Shown one piece after another: positions 17,888-25,995 of a DNA stretch of 64,000 nt. The notes under the pieces were generated by a model. That model saw only the letters and a list, made by a program, of their open reading frames with translations, ran no database searches and had not been told where the DNA came from. Source of the stretch: an uncultured Eubacteriales bacterium (GTDB lineage: Bacteria; Bacillota; Clostridia; Oscillospirales; QAMX01); assembly GCA_934546935.1 (NCBI GenBank), contig CAKTEH010000002.1, forward strand, positions 1 through 64,000, given 5' to 3'. Every line of letters begins with the position of its first letter. Positions within the stretch are counted from its first letter, which is position 1. Made by a program: the position numbers and the translations under genes.

Positions 17888-18771
17888 GAAAAAAAGTCCA
17901 ATGGGTTGGACGCGCGCTGGTTTTCCTGGTCTGCGCATCCTTTGCAGTCGTCTTTCTGATGCCAACGGTTCTGACGATTACCAATTCCTTTATGGAAAAG
18001 TCGGAAATTGCCGCAAACTACGGCGTCATCTTTTCCTCCCTTTCCGGTGGGAGCAAGACCTTTGTTTCTGAGGAAGTCAACTTAAAGTTTATCCCGGACA
18101 AAGTCAGCTTTTCACAGTATAAAACCGCGTTGATTATGAGCCCGGATTATCTGCTGAAATTCTGGAACAGTGTAATCCTGGTCGTACCGGTTGTCCTGGG
18201 GCAGTTGTTTATCGCCTGTTTCGCGGCGTACAGCTTCACAAGGTATCGCGGACGATTCAAAGAAATCCTGTTTTTCTTCTATATTATCTTAATGCTCATG
18301 CCTTATCAGGTCACGCTGGTTCCAAACTATCTGGTTTCCCAGTGGCTGGGCATATACAATACGCGTTGGGCAATCATCCTGCCAGGCATTTTTGCGCCGT
18401 TTGCAGTATTCCTTCTGACAAAATTTATGCGGCGCATCCCGTTTTCGCTGATTGAAGCGGCCAAGCTCGACGGCGCGGGAGAGTTCCAGATTTTCCGGCA
18501 GGTCTGTATCCCGATGTGCCGCAGCGCGCTGTATTCGGTAGCGATCCTGGTCTTTATCGACTATTGGAACATGGTCGAGCAGCCCTTGATCCTGTTAGAG
18601 GACGTCACGCTGCAGCCGCTTTCGATTTTCCTGTCGAAAATCAATTCGACAGAGGCCGGTCTTGCGTTTGCAGTCGCAACGATCTACATGCTGCCGACAC
18701 TGTTTATGTTTTTACATGGTGAAGAATACCTTGTCGAAGGTATTACATATTCCGGCTCCGTCAAGGGCTGA
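17884..18771 (+). CDS. ABC importer permease (MalG/UgpE type)
   Basis: This is the second permease subunit, 295 residues, with six transmembrane segments and the EAA loop IEAAKLDGAGEFQIFRQVCIP. Between the first two segments it has an extracytoplasmic stretch of about 70 residues, longer than usual. It is translationally coupled to the first permease and followed 27 bases later by the HlyD-like gene. Together the two subunits should form the channel fed by the lipoprotein at 14337-16904. Confidence 0.9.
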   Translation: MRKKVQWVGRALVFLVCASFAVVFLMPTVLTITNSFMEKSEIAANYGVIFSSLSGGSKTFVSEEVNLKFIPDKVSFSQYKTALIMSPDYLLKFWNSVILVVPVVLGQLFIACFAAYSFTRYRGRFKEILFFFYIILMLMPYQVTLVPNYLVSQWLGIYNTRWAIILPGIFAPFAVFLLTKFMRRIPFSLIEAAKLDGAGEFQIFRQVCIPMCRSALYSVAILVFIDYWNMVEQPLILLEDVTLQPLSIFLSKINSTEAGLAFAVATIYMLPTLFMFLHGEEYLVEGITYSGSVKG

Positions 18772-18798
18772 TCCGGACGCATATTCAGGGGGATTATT

Positions 18799-20730
18799 AT
18801 GGACGTAAAAGTAAAAAGACGCGGTTGGGTGAAAAACGCAGTCATTATTTTCCTTGCGGTCATGCTTGTACTCACCTTTTTCTCCAACACCATTATGAAC
18901 CGTTCGCTTGCCGAGGTTGCGACGCAGTACGTAAGCTCCGGCAGCATTTCGGCAAAAATCCGCGGCACCGGCACAGTTACCGCCAATTCGCCGTATGAGG
19001 TATCGATTAAAGAGGGGCGCGTAATCCAGTCGGTGCTGGTCAAAGTGGGCGATACGGTTGAGGTTGGCGACGTGCTGATCAAGCTGACAGAAGGTGCGGA
19101 TACGCAGCTGAAAGAAGCGCTGGACGCGCTGGATCAGCTCAAATATGACTATCAGCTGACGCTTTTGAACATGGCCAGTGCGGACTATACCCGGGAGAAC
19201 CGTGAAATTTCCAAAATGAAGGAAGATATCGCCGAAGCGGAAGCGGAACGGGACAAATTGTTTGTCTCAGATGCGGAGCTCAGCGCAGCAAAAATCGCGG
19301 TCAACTCTGCGCAAACCAAATATGATAAGGCAAAAGCCGCAGCAGATGAAGCGCAAGGCGCGCTCGACGCATTCAAAGAGAGTTTTACAAGCGGCGGTTC
19401 AGATTTTTCCGCTTTGAAAAAGGCTTATGATGCAGCGCTGGAGAAATTGAATGTAGTAAAAATTCAATATGAATATGACAGTGGGATTTTCAGTAAAGCT
19501 GCAGCAAATATGAAGAACCAATCAACTTATAATTATCCCCTGACCATCTTTGAAGCCGCTTTATATGAAATCATAATGGGGCAGAAAATTTCCACGCCAA
19601 CCGTTGATGAAGGCGGCGATACAGAAGCCGACTCCAAAACCGTCGTGGAAGAAACAACAAGTTCTGGCAATTCAGCATCTTTTGAAGAATATTTCAACGG
19701 CACAGGTTATAATCCGGACTTGGGATATATGCATTATGCCAAGGCTTACTATGAAATGAAAACCGCTTCGGATGCTTACAATACAGCCTTAGAGGCGCTG
19801 AATGCAGCCGGCTATGACGCCGCAATCGAGGGAACCATGAAAACCCTTGAAGGCAATGTTACAGAAGCAAACAAGCTTGTCACAGCAGCAGAAAAAGAGC
19901 TGACAGATGCAAAAGCGGCGCAGGAGGAGCTTGAAAAGAAGCAGGCCGATTACAAAGCTGCCGACGACGCCATTGATAAGCAGCGCGAAGACCTGGAAAA
20001 TGCGATTTTTAATCTCTCCCAGAGCCAGAAAGACGCCAATAAGCAAGCCCAGAAGGACCAGTTGAACCTGGCTCAGAAAAAGAAGGATCTTGAGGAACAG
20101 CAGGCGCTGGTTGACAAGCTTTCCTCCGGCGAGGCAATTTACGAAATTACCGCTAATGCTGCAGGCGTCATCTCTTCAATTAGCGCAGTGGCCGGAAAAA
20201 CCACAGTGCCGGACGAAACGCTGATGACCATTGACCAGACAGACCGCGGCTTTACCCTTTCCTTCTCCGTCACTACGCAGCAGGCGCAAAAGGTAAAGGT
20301 CGGCGACAAGGCGGAGGTATCGACCTCAAACTGGTGGTTTGACGGCGTCATCGATGCGACGCTGACCGGTATTTCTACCAATCCAACCGACCCGAAAAAC
20401 AGCAAAATGCTCAACTTCACCATCACCGGCGATGTTACGAGCGGCGACCAGCTCTCCCTTTCCATTGGCGAGCGCAGCCAGAATTACGACCTTATCGTCC
20501 CCAAAAGTGCGCTGCGTACTGACTCCAACGGCACCTACGTGCTTCTGATGGAACAGAAAGCAAGCGCGCTGGGCAACCGCTATTATGCGACCCGTGTAGA
20601 TGTAGAGGTGATTGCCTCCGACGATACGCAAAGCGCGGTTTCCGGCGGCCTTTCTTCTGGCGACTTTGTGATTACCAGTTCTTCCAAACCTGTTGAAGCC
20701 GGCGACCAGGTCCGTCTGTCGGAGAATTGA
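18799..20730 (+). CDS. HlyD/MacA-like membrane fusion protein with long coiled coil
   Basis: A single N-terminal transmembrane helix (about 13-30) is followed by a split lipoyl/biotinyl-like domain (GTGTVTANSPYEVSIKEGRV, VLVKVGDTVEVGDVLIKL), a very long alpha-helical region (about 100-440) and a C-terminal barrel (VSTSNWWFDGVI, IVPKSALRTDSNGTYVLLME). At 643 residues it exceeds typical MacA (about 370). Region 240-300 is a low-complexity insert. In Gram-positive bacteria such adaptors bridge MacB-type exporters to the wall zone. Here it sits between two importer permeases and a MacB-like protein (20733-21737), with a start codon behind AGGGGG. A transport ATPase is missing. Confidence 0.85.
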   Translation: MDVKVKRRGWVKNAVIIFLAVMLVLTFFSNTIMNRSLAEVATQYVSSGSISAKIRGTGTVTANSPYEVSIKEGRVIQSVLVKVGDTVEVGDVLIKLTEGADTQLKEALDALDQLKYDYQLTLLNMASADYTRENREISKMKEDIAEAEAERDKLFVSDAELSAAKIAVNSAQTKYDKAKAAADEAQGALDAFKESFTSGGSDFSALKKAYDAALEKLNVVKIQYEYDSGIFSKAAANMKNQSTYNYPLTIFEAALYEIIMGQKISTPTVDEGGDTEADSKTVVEETTSSGNSASFEEYFNGTGYNPDLGYMHYAKAYYEMKTASDAYNTALEALNAAGYDAAIEGTMKTLEGNVTEANKLVTAAEKELTDAKAAQEELEKKQADYKAADDAIDKQREDLENAIFNLSQSQKDANKQAQKDQLNLAQKKKDLEEQQALVDKLSSGEAIYEITANAAGVISSISAVAGKTTVPDETLMTIDQTDRGFTLSFSVTTQQAQKVKVGDKAEVSTSNWWFDGVIDATLTGISTNPTDPKNSKMLNFTITGDVTSGDQLSLSIGERSQNYDLIVPKSALRTDSNGTYVLLMEQKASALGNRYYATRVDVEVIASDDTQSAVSGGLSSGDFVITSSSKPVEAGDQVRLSEN

Positions 20731-20732
20731 GT

Positions 20733-21737
20733 ATGAAATTAAGCGTTCGAAACATTGTCTTGTTCGCAGTCAATCTACTTTTGATCCTGGGCTTTGTCCT
20801 GTGTTGCGTGCTTTATCATTCGCTGGCCGGCAAGCTGCTGGCGCAGACCGCAGCACAACGGTGGCGCGGCGGAAGCGAGGTTCCTTATACACAGGTTTCC
20901 GTTTTCCGCCCGAAAAGCGACGCACTGCGGTATCAGGACATATATTCTATCCGAAAAGGCATTGACAAAGCTCTGGTTGCGGTTTCGCTTGACCCTGAGG
21001 CGAACGATATGCTTACCGCCGACGCATTTTGTGCAATTGGCGATATTGCAGTATCTTCTGCAAAGACCAAAAGCGCGCAGACTACACTTTATGCCATTGG
21101 CGGGGATTTCTTCGTATTCCATCCGCTGCACCTGGAATCCGGCAGTTATATTTCCGAACGTGACTTAAACAACGACCTTGTCGTGATCGACCGCGAACTG
21201 TCGTGGACCCTGTTTGGTTCTGTGGATTCCGTCGGCCTGACGTTAACAGTAGATGGCCGCGATTATATTGTCGCAGGCGTTGTCTCCCGGGATGACGACT
21301 TTTTCACCGAACAGGTAGATCAAACGGTTTCAGCTATTTATATGCCCTTTGCAGCGGTTTATGACTATGAAGAGGCTGTAATTACCAGCTATGAAACGGC
21401 CATGCCGAATCCCGTGGAGAACTTTGCATTGGATACGGTCAAGAATCTGGCTTCAAACGGGGAATTCGTGGAAAATTCCGAGCGTTTCACCCTGGGGAAT
21501 GTCAGCGAACTGATCTTTTCCTTCGGCAAGCGCGCCATTTCTGCCAGCGGCATTGCCTGCCCGCCCTGGGAAAATGCAGCGCGCCTTTGCGAGGATTATC
21601 TGGCATTGACGGTTGTCTTCGCCGCGATATTCCTGGCAATGCCTGTTGTATGCGCCGTTATCCTTGCAATACGGGCCTACAAGGCGCTGCGGGCAACTGG
21701 GCGGCGCGTAGCCAGCCGGATCCGCGAAAAATATTAA
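20733..21737 (+). CDS. MacB-like periplasmic-core-domain membrane protein, short form
   Basis: One transmembrane helix at residues about 7-28 is followed by a MacB_PCD-like extracytoplasmic domain (AIGGDFFVFHPLHLESGSYISERD, VVIDRELSWTLFGS, VGLTLTVDGRDYIVAGVV). A second transmembrane helix lies near 285-310, then a basic tail. The normal MacB/FtsX permease has three further helices after the core domain; only one is present here, and there is no ATPase domain. ATG 20733 has GGAG eight bases upstream; the preceding adaptor stops at 20730. It probably acts with that adaptor, possibly as a mechanical or assembly partner and not as a channel. Confidence 0.75.
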   Translation: MKLSVRNIVLFAVNLLLILGFVLCCVLYHSLAGKLLAQTAAQRWRGGSEVPYTQVSVFRPKSDALRYQDIYSIRKGIDKALVAVSLDPEANDMLTADAFCAIGDIAVSSAKTKSAQTTLYAIGGDFFVFHPLHLESGSYISERDLNNDLVVIDRELSWTLFGSVDSVGLTLTVDGRDYIVAGVVSRDDDFFTEQVDQTVSAIYMPFAAVYDYEEAVITSYETAMPNPVENFALDTVKNLASNGEFVENSERFTLGNVSELIFSFGKRAISASGIACPPWENAARLCEDYLALTVVFAAIFLAMPVVCAVILAIRAYKALRATGRRVASRIREKY

Positions 21738-21839
21738 TAGCATATGAGGAAAACCGTATCTTCAAGACAGATAGCTGCAGCCGCCTATACCGGATATGGG
21801 CGAGTAAAGCAGATTCTCAGACGCGATGCGTTTACAAAG

Positions 21840-21876
21840 AAGGATCCGGGCGGGGAATTACCCCGTCCGGATCCTT
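21840..21876. terminator. Terminator shared by the operon and the convergent serine hydrolase gene
   Basis: A 16-bp stem (21840-21855 with 21861-21876, one G-T pair) is followed by a T-rich tract on the plus strand and lies between convergent genes ending at 21737 and 21925. Confidence 0.75.
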
Positions 21877-21924
21877 CTTTGTATTTTTTAATCCACTTTC
21901 ACTTTTTCGCCCCACAGCGATGGC

Positions 21925-23082
21925 TTACAGGCAGCCGTATGCAATGCTGCGGACACGGTGATGATGGTAATATTCATTATTCGGCATCGTCTGATGCATA
22001 TAGACGACACTGACGCCCTCGGATGGATCGATAGAAGTCCAGGTACCAGCCGCGCCTGTCCAGCCAAACTCCCCAACGGACATATTGGTCACACCGGCAG
22101 GTTCCATCATCGTACGCACGCCGAGCCCATAGCCATAGCCCTCGAGATACGGATTGGTGAAATCCTTAAGCTGCGCTGGAGAAAGAATGTTGCGGCGCAT
22201 CAGATCAATCGTCTTGCGGCCAATGATGCGTTCACCGCCCAGCGTACCGCCGTTTGCCAGCATCTGCGTGAATTTGATATAATCACGCACCGTCGCAAAC
22301 AATCCTGCTCCGCCGGCTTCGTAGACGGCATCCGGCTCATGACGCATATCGAAGAATCCGCTGGTTTTCGTAAAGCTCCCGTCAGCCTCCGGACGGTACA
22401 TGGACACCATGCGTTCACGGGTATCGCCGAAATGACGATATGCGGTGGAATCCATACCCAGCGGCTCAAAAATTTCTTTTTTCAGGAACTCGCCGACTGT
22501 CATGCCCGACGTAACCTCAATCAGCGCGGCAACCATTTCATGGCCAAAACCATAAAGCCAGCGGGTACCAGGATCAAAACGTACCGGCACTGCGCCCATT
22601 GCGCGCACATCATCCTGCAGGGTATATTTCCCTTTGGTACGTTCCAGTTCATCCCGCACCTCGTTCATCCGGATATCCGTGGGATGCTGTTTTCCCGGAT
22701 ACGGCAGGCCTACAGCCATATTAAAGGTATCGCGCACAAGCATGGGATTTTTGGCCTCACGGATATGGAAATTCCCATTCCCCTCCATTTCCACGACCTG
22801 CGTATGGCGGTATTCAGGGAAATATTCATAAAAGGGTTCGTTAAGCAGGAATTTCCCGCGTTCAAACTGCATCATCGCCGCCGTACAGATAATAACCTTC
22901 GTCATGGAAAAAAGCCGGTAGATGCTGTCGGCTGTAACTGGTTTGCCGGACTCTATATCCGCAAGCCCATAGTAGCCTTCATAAAGGATCTCCCCGTTTT
23001 TGGCGACCGCACAGCCGCAGCCGGGTACGGTTTTTCCCGCAAATCCTTGCAGAAGTTCGTCAAGATGCTTAAAATTTGCCAT
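21925..23082 (-). CDS. Serine hydrolase (beta-lactamase class C / EstB family)
   Basis: The protein belongs to the penicillin-binding-like serine hydrolases that include esterases and D-aminopeptidases. The nucleophile motif SxxK is SMTK (about residue 60), the second motif is the YGFGHEM segment (Tyr general base), and HRV..., near the C-terminus, with GWTGAAGTW just before it, occupies the place of the third motif. At 385 residues it is normal. No signal peptide is present, so it is probably cytoplasmic. The start at 23082 follows AGGAGGG. It is a single-gene unit. Substrate cannot be predicted. Confidence 0.88.
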   Translation of the reverse strand: MANFKHLDELLQGFAGKTVPGCGCAVAKNGEILYEGYYGLADIESGKPVTADSIYRLFSMTKVIICTAAMMQFERGKFLLNEPFYEYFPEYRHTQVVEMEGNGNFHIREAKNPMLVRDTFNMAVGLPYPGKQHPTDIRMNEVRDELERTKGKYTLQDDVRAMGAVPVRFDPGTRWLYGFGHEMVAALIEVTSGMTVGEFLKKEIFEPLGMDSTAYRHFGDTRERMVSMYRPEADGSFTKTSGFFDMRHEPDAVYEAGGAGLFATVRDYIKFTQMLANGGTLGGERIIGRKTIDLMRRNILSPAQLKDFTNPYLEGYGYGLGVRTMMEPAGVTNMSVGEFGWTGAAGTWTSIDPSEGVSVVYMHQTMPNNEYYHHHRVRSIAYGCL

Positions 23083-23475
23083 AATTCGCCCTCCTGTTTT
23101 GTATTTATTCCAGTATATCATGCTTTTTATCCCAAAACAATAGACAAATCTTGAAATACGTATACTGATTTTTCAATACTGCGCCGGCCACCGGGTAAAA
23201 ATACCTATTATGAAAACGAATTTCACAGATTATTTCCCGGCTACAAAAACAAGGATATAATCTGATGGCATATGCAAATCTTATCTTGAAGGGATACGCG
23301 GAAACCTATTTAAGAACTGTCATTGAGTATAAGCCGTTTGATTAACCATGTCCCGCCCGTTCCGGCCACGACATTCTGCTGGGATTGGGGAGATTTTTGC
23401 GTGTTCAGTAGAAATTTTCACAAATTCATGCTATAATTATTATAAATTTTTGTATCTTGTTAAAGGAGGGCAATT
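23083..23475. other. Intergenic region with no intact gene
   Basis: The stretch is AT-rich and contains a short open frame of 26 codons at 23265-23345 without a ribosome binding site. TATAAT at 23432-23437 probably drives the GNAT remnant that follows. Nothing else is recognised. Confidence 0.4.
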
Positions 23476-23626
23476 ATGATCAGGGATATTACAGATAAAA
23501 TAAGCAGGCGGCACATTTGCGGAAATGGTTGCCCTGTTTCGGGTGGAGCTGCATTCGTGTAAAGGGACCGTATCAAAGTCCAACATTGAAGCCGGACGTG
23601 AGGAAATAGAATATGCTTCTTCGTAA
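23476..23626 (+). pseudogene. Frameshifted, truncated GNAT acetyltransferase remnant
   Basis: A strong AAAGGAGGG site precedes the ATG at 23476. The first frame (MIRDITDKISRR) gives way near 23510 to a second frame reading FAEMVALFRVELHSCKG then SKSNIEAGREEIEY before a stop at 23624. The joined reading matches the N-terminal third of small Firmicute GNAT acetyltransferases; the acetyl-CoA-binding part is gone. A deletion and a frameshift have both occurred. Confidence 0.5.
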
Positions 23627-23643
23627 ATTTGGCTTTAAGTCAA

Positions 23644-23716
23644 AAAGGAAACTGAATTCAAAAAGCATAATATGGATGTGAAGTTTGATAGCTACATATA
23701 CGCAAAAAGTCTTTGA
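23644..23716 (+). pseudogene. C-terminal tail fragment of an unidentified gene
   Basis: The frame reads FKKHNMDVKFDSYIYAKSL and stops at 23714-23716, just before the intact GNAT gene. It has the look of the end of a small enzyme such as a methyltransferase, but is too short to assign. Confidence 0.25.
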
Positions 23717-23731
23717 TTGGAGATACATACT

Positions 23732-24319
23732 ATGCAGATTAAAAACGAAACCATCATCCTGCGGGATATGATAGAGTCCGACATTGAGGACTATGTGCGT
23801 TGGTTTACCATCGAAACCGAGTGGTCCAATACCGATGCCCCTTGGGAACCTATCGAATCGGATGAGGAAACTGAGCGCACATCTTGGCATGAATACTACG
23901 AATCCGTGAAAAAGCTTCCCGACGATGTTCAGCGTTGGAAGTTTGAAATCGAATGGAACGGCAGACACATTGGCTGGGTAAGCTCTTACCTTATCGATGA
24001 GAACTACGAATGGATTGACGAGGTAAAGGACGGTCAGACCGTTTATCGCGCCATCGGCATTGATATTTGCGAACCCGATGTATGGGGGAACGGAATCGGT
24101 ACAAACGCTCTTTGTGCCTTTATGAATTACTATTTTGAGAACGGGACGGACGAGATCTACACGCAAACTTGGTCGGGAAACATCCGTATGCTCCGCTGTG
24201 CCGAAAAACTGTGCTTCGTGGAGTGCAACCGTAACGTAGGTACACGAGAGGTTGACGGACAGAAATATGATGGGCTGACCTTTAGATTTTTAAGGGATGC
24301 GCACTATAAACAAAGGTGA
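23732..24319 (+). CDS. GNAT-family N-acetyltransferase
   Basis: The protein (195 residues) shows a GNAT fold: RDMIESDIEDYVRWF at the N-terminus, EIEWNGRHIGWVSSYLID as the central strand pair, AIGIDICEPDVWGNGIGTNALCAF as the acetyl-CoA pyrophosphate-binding loop (Q/RxxGxG region reads WGNGIGT), and NIRMLRCAEKLCFVECNR as the late motif. Lower GC and different codon use from neighbouring genes, with decayed acquired genes on both sides, suggest horizontal transfer. GGAGA precedes ATG 23732. Acetyl acceptor is unknown; some close-looking relatives sit near aminoglycoside or streptothricin resistance genes, which is suggestive only. Confidence 0.85.
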   Translation: MQIKNETIILRDMIESDIEDYVRWFTIETEWSNTDAPWEPIESDEETERTSWHEYYESVKKLPDDVQRWKFEIEWNGRHIGWVSSYLIDENYEWIDEVKDGQTVYRAIGIDICEPDVWGNGIGTNALCAFMNYYFENGTDEIYTQTWSGNIRMLRCAEKLCFVECNRNVGTREVDGQKYDGLTFRFLRDAHYKQR

Positions 24320-24323
24320 AGTG

Positions 24324-24595
24324 ATGGTTTTCAACGGAGTATCCAGTTCTGGCAAAACTACATTGGCAAAGGCAATGCAAGATACCTTTGACGAACCATA
24401 CATACGCTTAAGCATGGACGATTTTATATGCATAATGCCCGAAAAGTTGAGTAAAGATGATTTGGGAAATACAGTTTATGAAAGTCAAACCATTTTGCTG
24501 CGAACTATAAAGATGCTATGGATGCAGGAATAAATGTCATTGCAGATAATATACTGTTAACCGATGGTCACAGACAGTCAGTTTCTTTTCAATAA
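24324..24595 (+). pseudogene. Chloramphenicol phosphotransferase-like kinase, frameshifted and truncated
   Basis: The first frame begins with NGVSSSGKTTLAKAMQ, a P-loop with the SSSGKTT form of chloramphenicol phosphotransferase-like kinases, then EPYIRLSMDDF (family substrate-loop Asp) and stops at 24533. A frame change near 24500 restores DAMDAGINVIADNILL, the next conserved strand, before a stop at 24593. The rest of the enzyme (about 100 residues) is missing. Start overlaps the region just after the GNAT stop. A dead acquired gene. The 250 bases that follow hold no supported gene. Confidence 0.65.
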
Positions 24596-24847
24596 GGTCT
24601 ATACATTCTGCGGTAGTACTGGTAAATGTATTGACAGTAATATCCTATAAATCTTGCGGTTCAATGCCGTTTGTCTGATCTTCACCTTGCCCAATAGCTC
24701 TATCACCACGTTCTTGTTTTTCTTCGGCGTAATTCATAGAATAGTCAACCCTCACTAAAATCACAGAATAATCACGCAGAGTAGATACGTATTGTTTTAA
24801 TGTTTGAAAGTATGAAGCGCTATATACCCTAAGTGCGGGTTTTTCCA

Positions 24848-24880
24848 AACTGAGCCGGGACATTCTGTCCCGGCTCAGTT
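24848..24880 (-). terminator. Terminator of the dpa-amidase operon
   Basis: A 15-bp perfect stem (24848-24862 with 24866-24880), loop of 3, sits 21 bases past the amidase stop; T/A tracts flank both arms. Confidence 0.8.
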
Positions 24881-24901
24881 TTTAAAGGCATTCTCTTATT
24901 C

Positions 24902-25423
24902 CTATTCAGGATCTGTGACAATCGTGCGCACACCCTGGATATGGACAAAGCGCAACGCCGTATAGGTATAAGTCGAAAGCGGGCGGCAGTCGACATCGCG
25001 GCTATGGGCAGCGACAAATATATTGTCAAGTGTCACGGGCTGTTCCACCCGGACGATAACCGGGGTATGGTGGAATACATTTTTGGATATGTTGAGCTGG
25101 CAGATATCGCCAGGCTGGACATCCTGCAGTCCGACTTCCACGCCATAGGGGCCAACGCCTTTATTTGTCGTCAGGAAATTATAAAGATACTGCACCCCCG
25201 CCCAGGAAGGCGAACGGTCGGAGGCGTTAATATAATACCAACCATAGGTCGGGGTATAATTCATAATGCCGGCGCCGGCAAAAATGCACTGGGATGCAAA
25301 ATTTGTGCAGTCGCCTCCAATGTCCTGAAAGTTATAAAAATCCGGATTGCGGCGGTAGGCCCAATAATGGGCATATTCGACCGCACGGTTTCGGTCGTAC
25401 TCGAACTCGACCATGCGTGTCAT
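24902..25423 (-). CDS. Amidase-like protein (Amidase_6 domain)
   Basis: The domain is recognised by GGDCTNFASQCIFAGAG (the conserved Cys-x-Asn-Phe-x-Ser-Gln start), YYINASDRSPSWAGVQYLYNFL, LQDVQPGDICQL and HHTPVIV, giving a likely Cys-His catalytic pair. The 173-residue protein lacks a signal peptide. Its ATG overlaps the dpaB stop (ATGA, 25420-25423), so it is coupled to the dipicolinate operon. Amidase_6 proteins are common in spore formers and presumed to act on cell-wall or spore-cortex peptides; a sporulation role here is inferred from the operon. Confidence 0.82.
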   Translation of the reverse strand: MTRMVEFEYDRNRAVEYAHYWAYRRNPDFYNFQDIGGDCTNFASQCIFAGAGIMNYTPTYGWYYINASDRSPSWAGVQYLYNFLTTNKGVGPYGVEVGLQDVQPGDICQLNISKNVFHHTPVIVRVEQPVTLDNIFVAAHSRDVDCRPLSTYTYTALRFVHIQGVRTIVTDPE

Positions 25424-25995
25424 AAGAGAATCGGCTGGATCTGACGGCCCTCCAGCGCGGCCTCAACCGTCTGCGGAATCAAGCGTACATCTGCAATAGC
25501 GCTGCGGGGCTTCGCCTGCGGATCATCCTGCCCAAAAGGAACAAAATAGTAACCGCGCCGGGCAAGCAGCACACCGATATTCGCGGCAGAGCCCGCCAAC
25601 GCATCATTGGTCGACAAGGCAAGTATGACCGGCCTTTCATTGCGCAGGCAGCCCTTGACAGCGAAAGTAACCGTTGTGTCCGCAATACCGCCGGCCAGCT
25701 TTCCAAGCGTTGAGCCAGTACAGGGCGCAACGACAATAGCATCAATGCATTTGCCCGGTCCCAGTGTTTCCGCCTGGGTCATTGTTGTGATTGCAGGGCG
25801 GCCGCAGATTTCTTCAATCCGGTCCCGAAAATCCGCCGCAGCGCCAAAGCGGGTATCGGTCTGCGCGGCATGCTCACTCAGAATCGGATAGATTTCATAT
25901 CCATCCCCTGCCATACGCTCCATTTCTGCAATAACACTCGCAAAGGTACAAAAAGAGCCGCACAGGGCAAAACCTATGCGCGGTTTTTTATCCAT
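25420..25995 (-). CDS. dpaB: Dipicolinate synthase subunit B
   Basis: DpaB is a flavoprotein-fold subunit that, with DpaA, oxidises dihydrodipicolinate-type intermediates to dipicolinic acid in the mother cell. Landmarks are IGFALCGSFCTF at the N-terminus, YPILSE, VVAPCTGSTLGKLAGGIADT (flavoprotein loop), RPVILALSTNDAL and YYFVPFGQDDP. At 191 residues it is full length. It overlaps dpaA by 8 bases and the amidase by 4, so the three form one unit. Presence marks the organism as a spore former. Confidence 0.95.
   Translation of the reverse strand: MDKKPRIGFALCGSFCTFASVIAEMERMAGDGYEIYPILSEHAAQTDTRFGAAADFRDRIEEICGRPAITTMTQAETLGPGKCIDAIVVAPCTGSTLGKLAGGIADTTVTFAVKGCLRNERPVILALSTNDALAGSAANIGVLLARRGYYFVPFGQDDPQAKPRSAIADVRLIPQTVEAALEGRQIQPILL

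Noticed and set aside
21958..23154. 398-codon plus-strand frame
   Set aside because: Antisense shadow of the serine hydrolase.
24645..24863. Minus-strand 72-codon frame after the kinase remnant
   Set aside because: It starts inside the terminator region, lacks a ribosome binding site and matches nothing I know.
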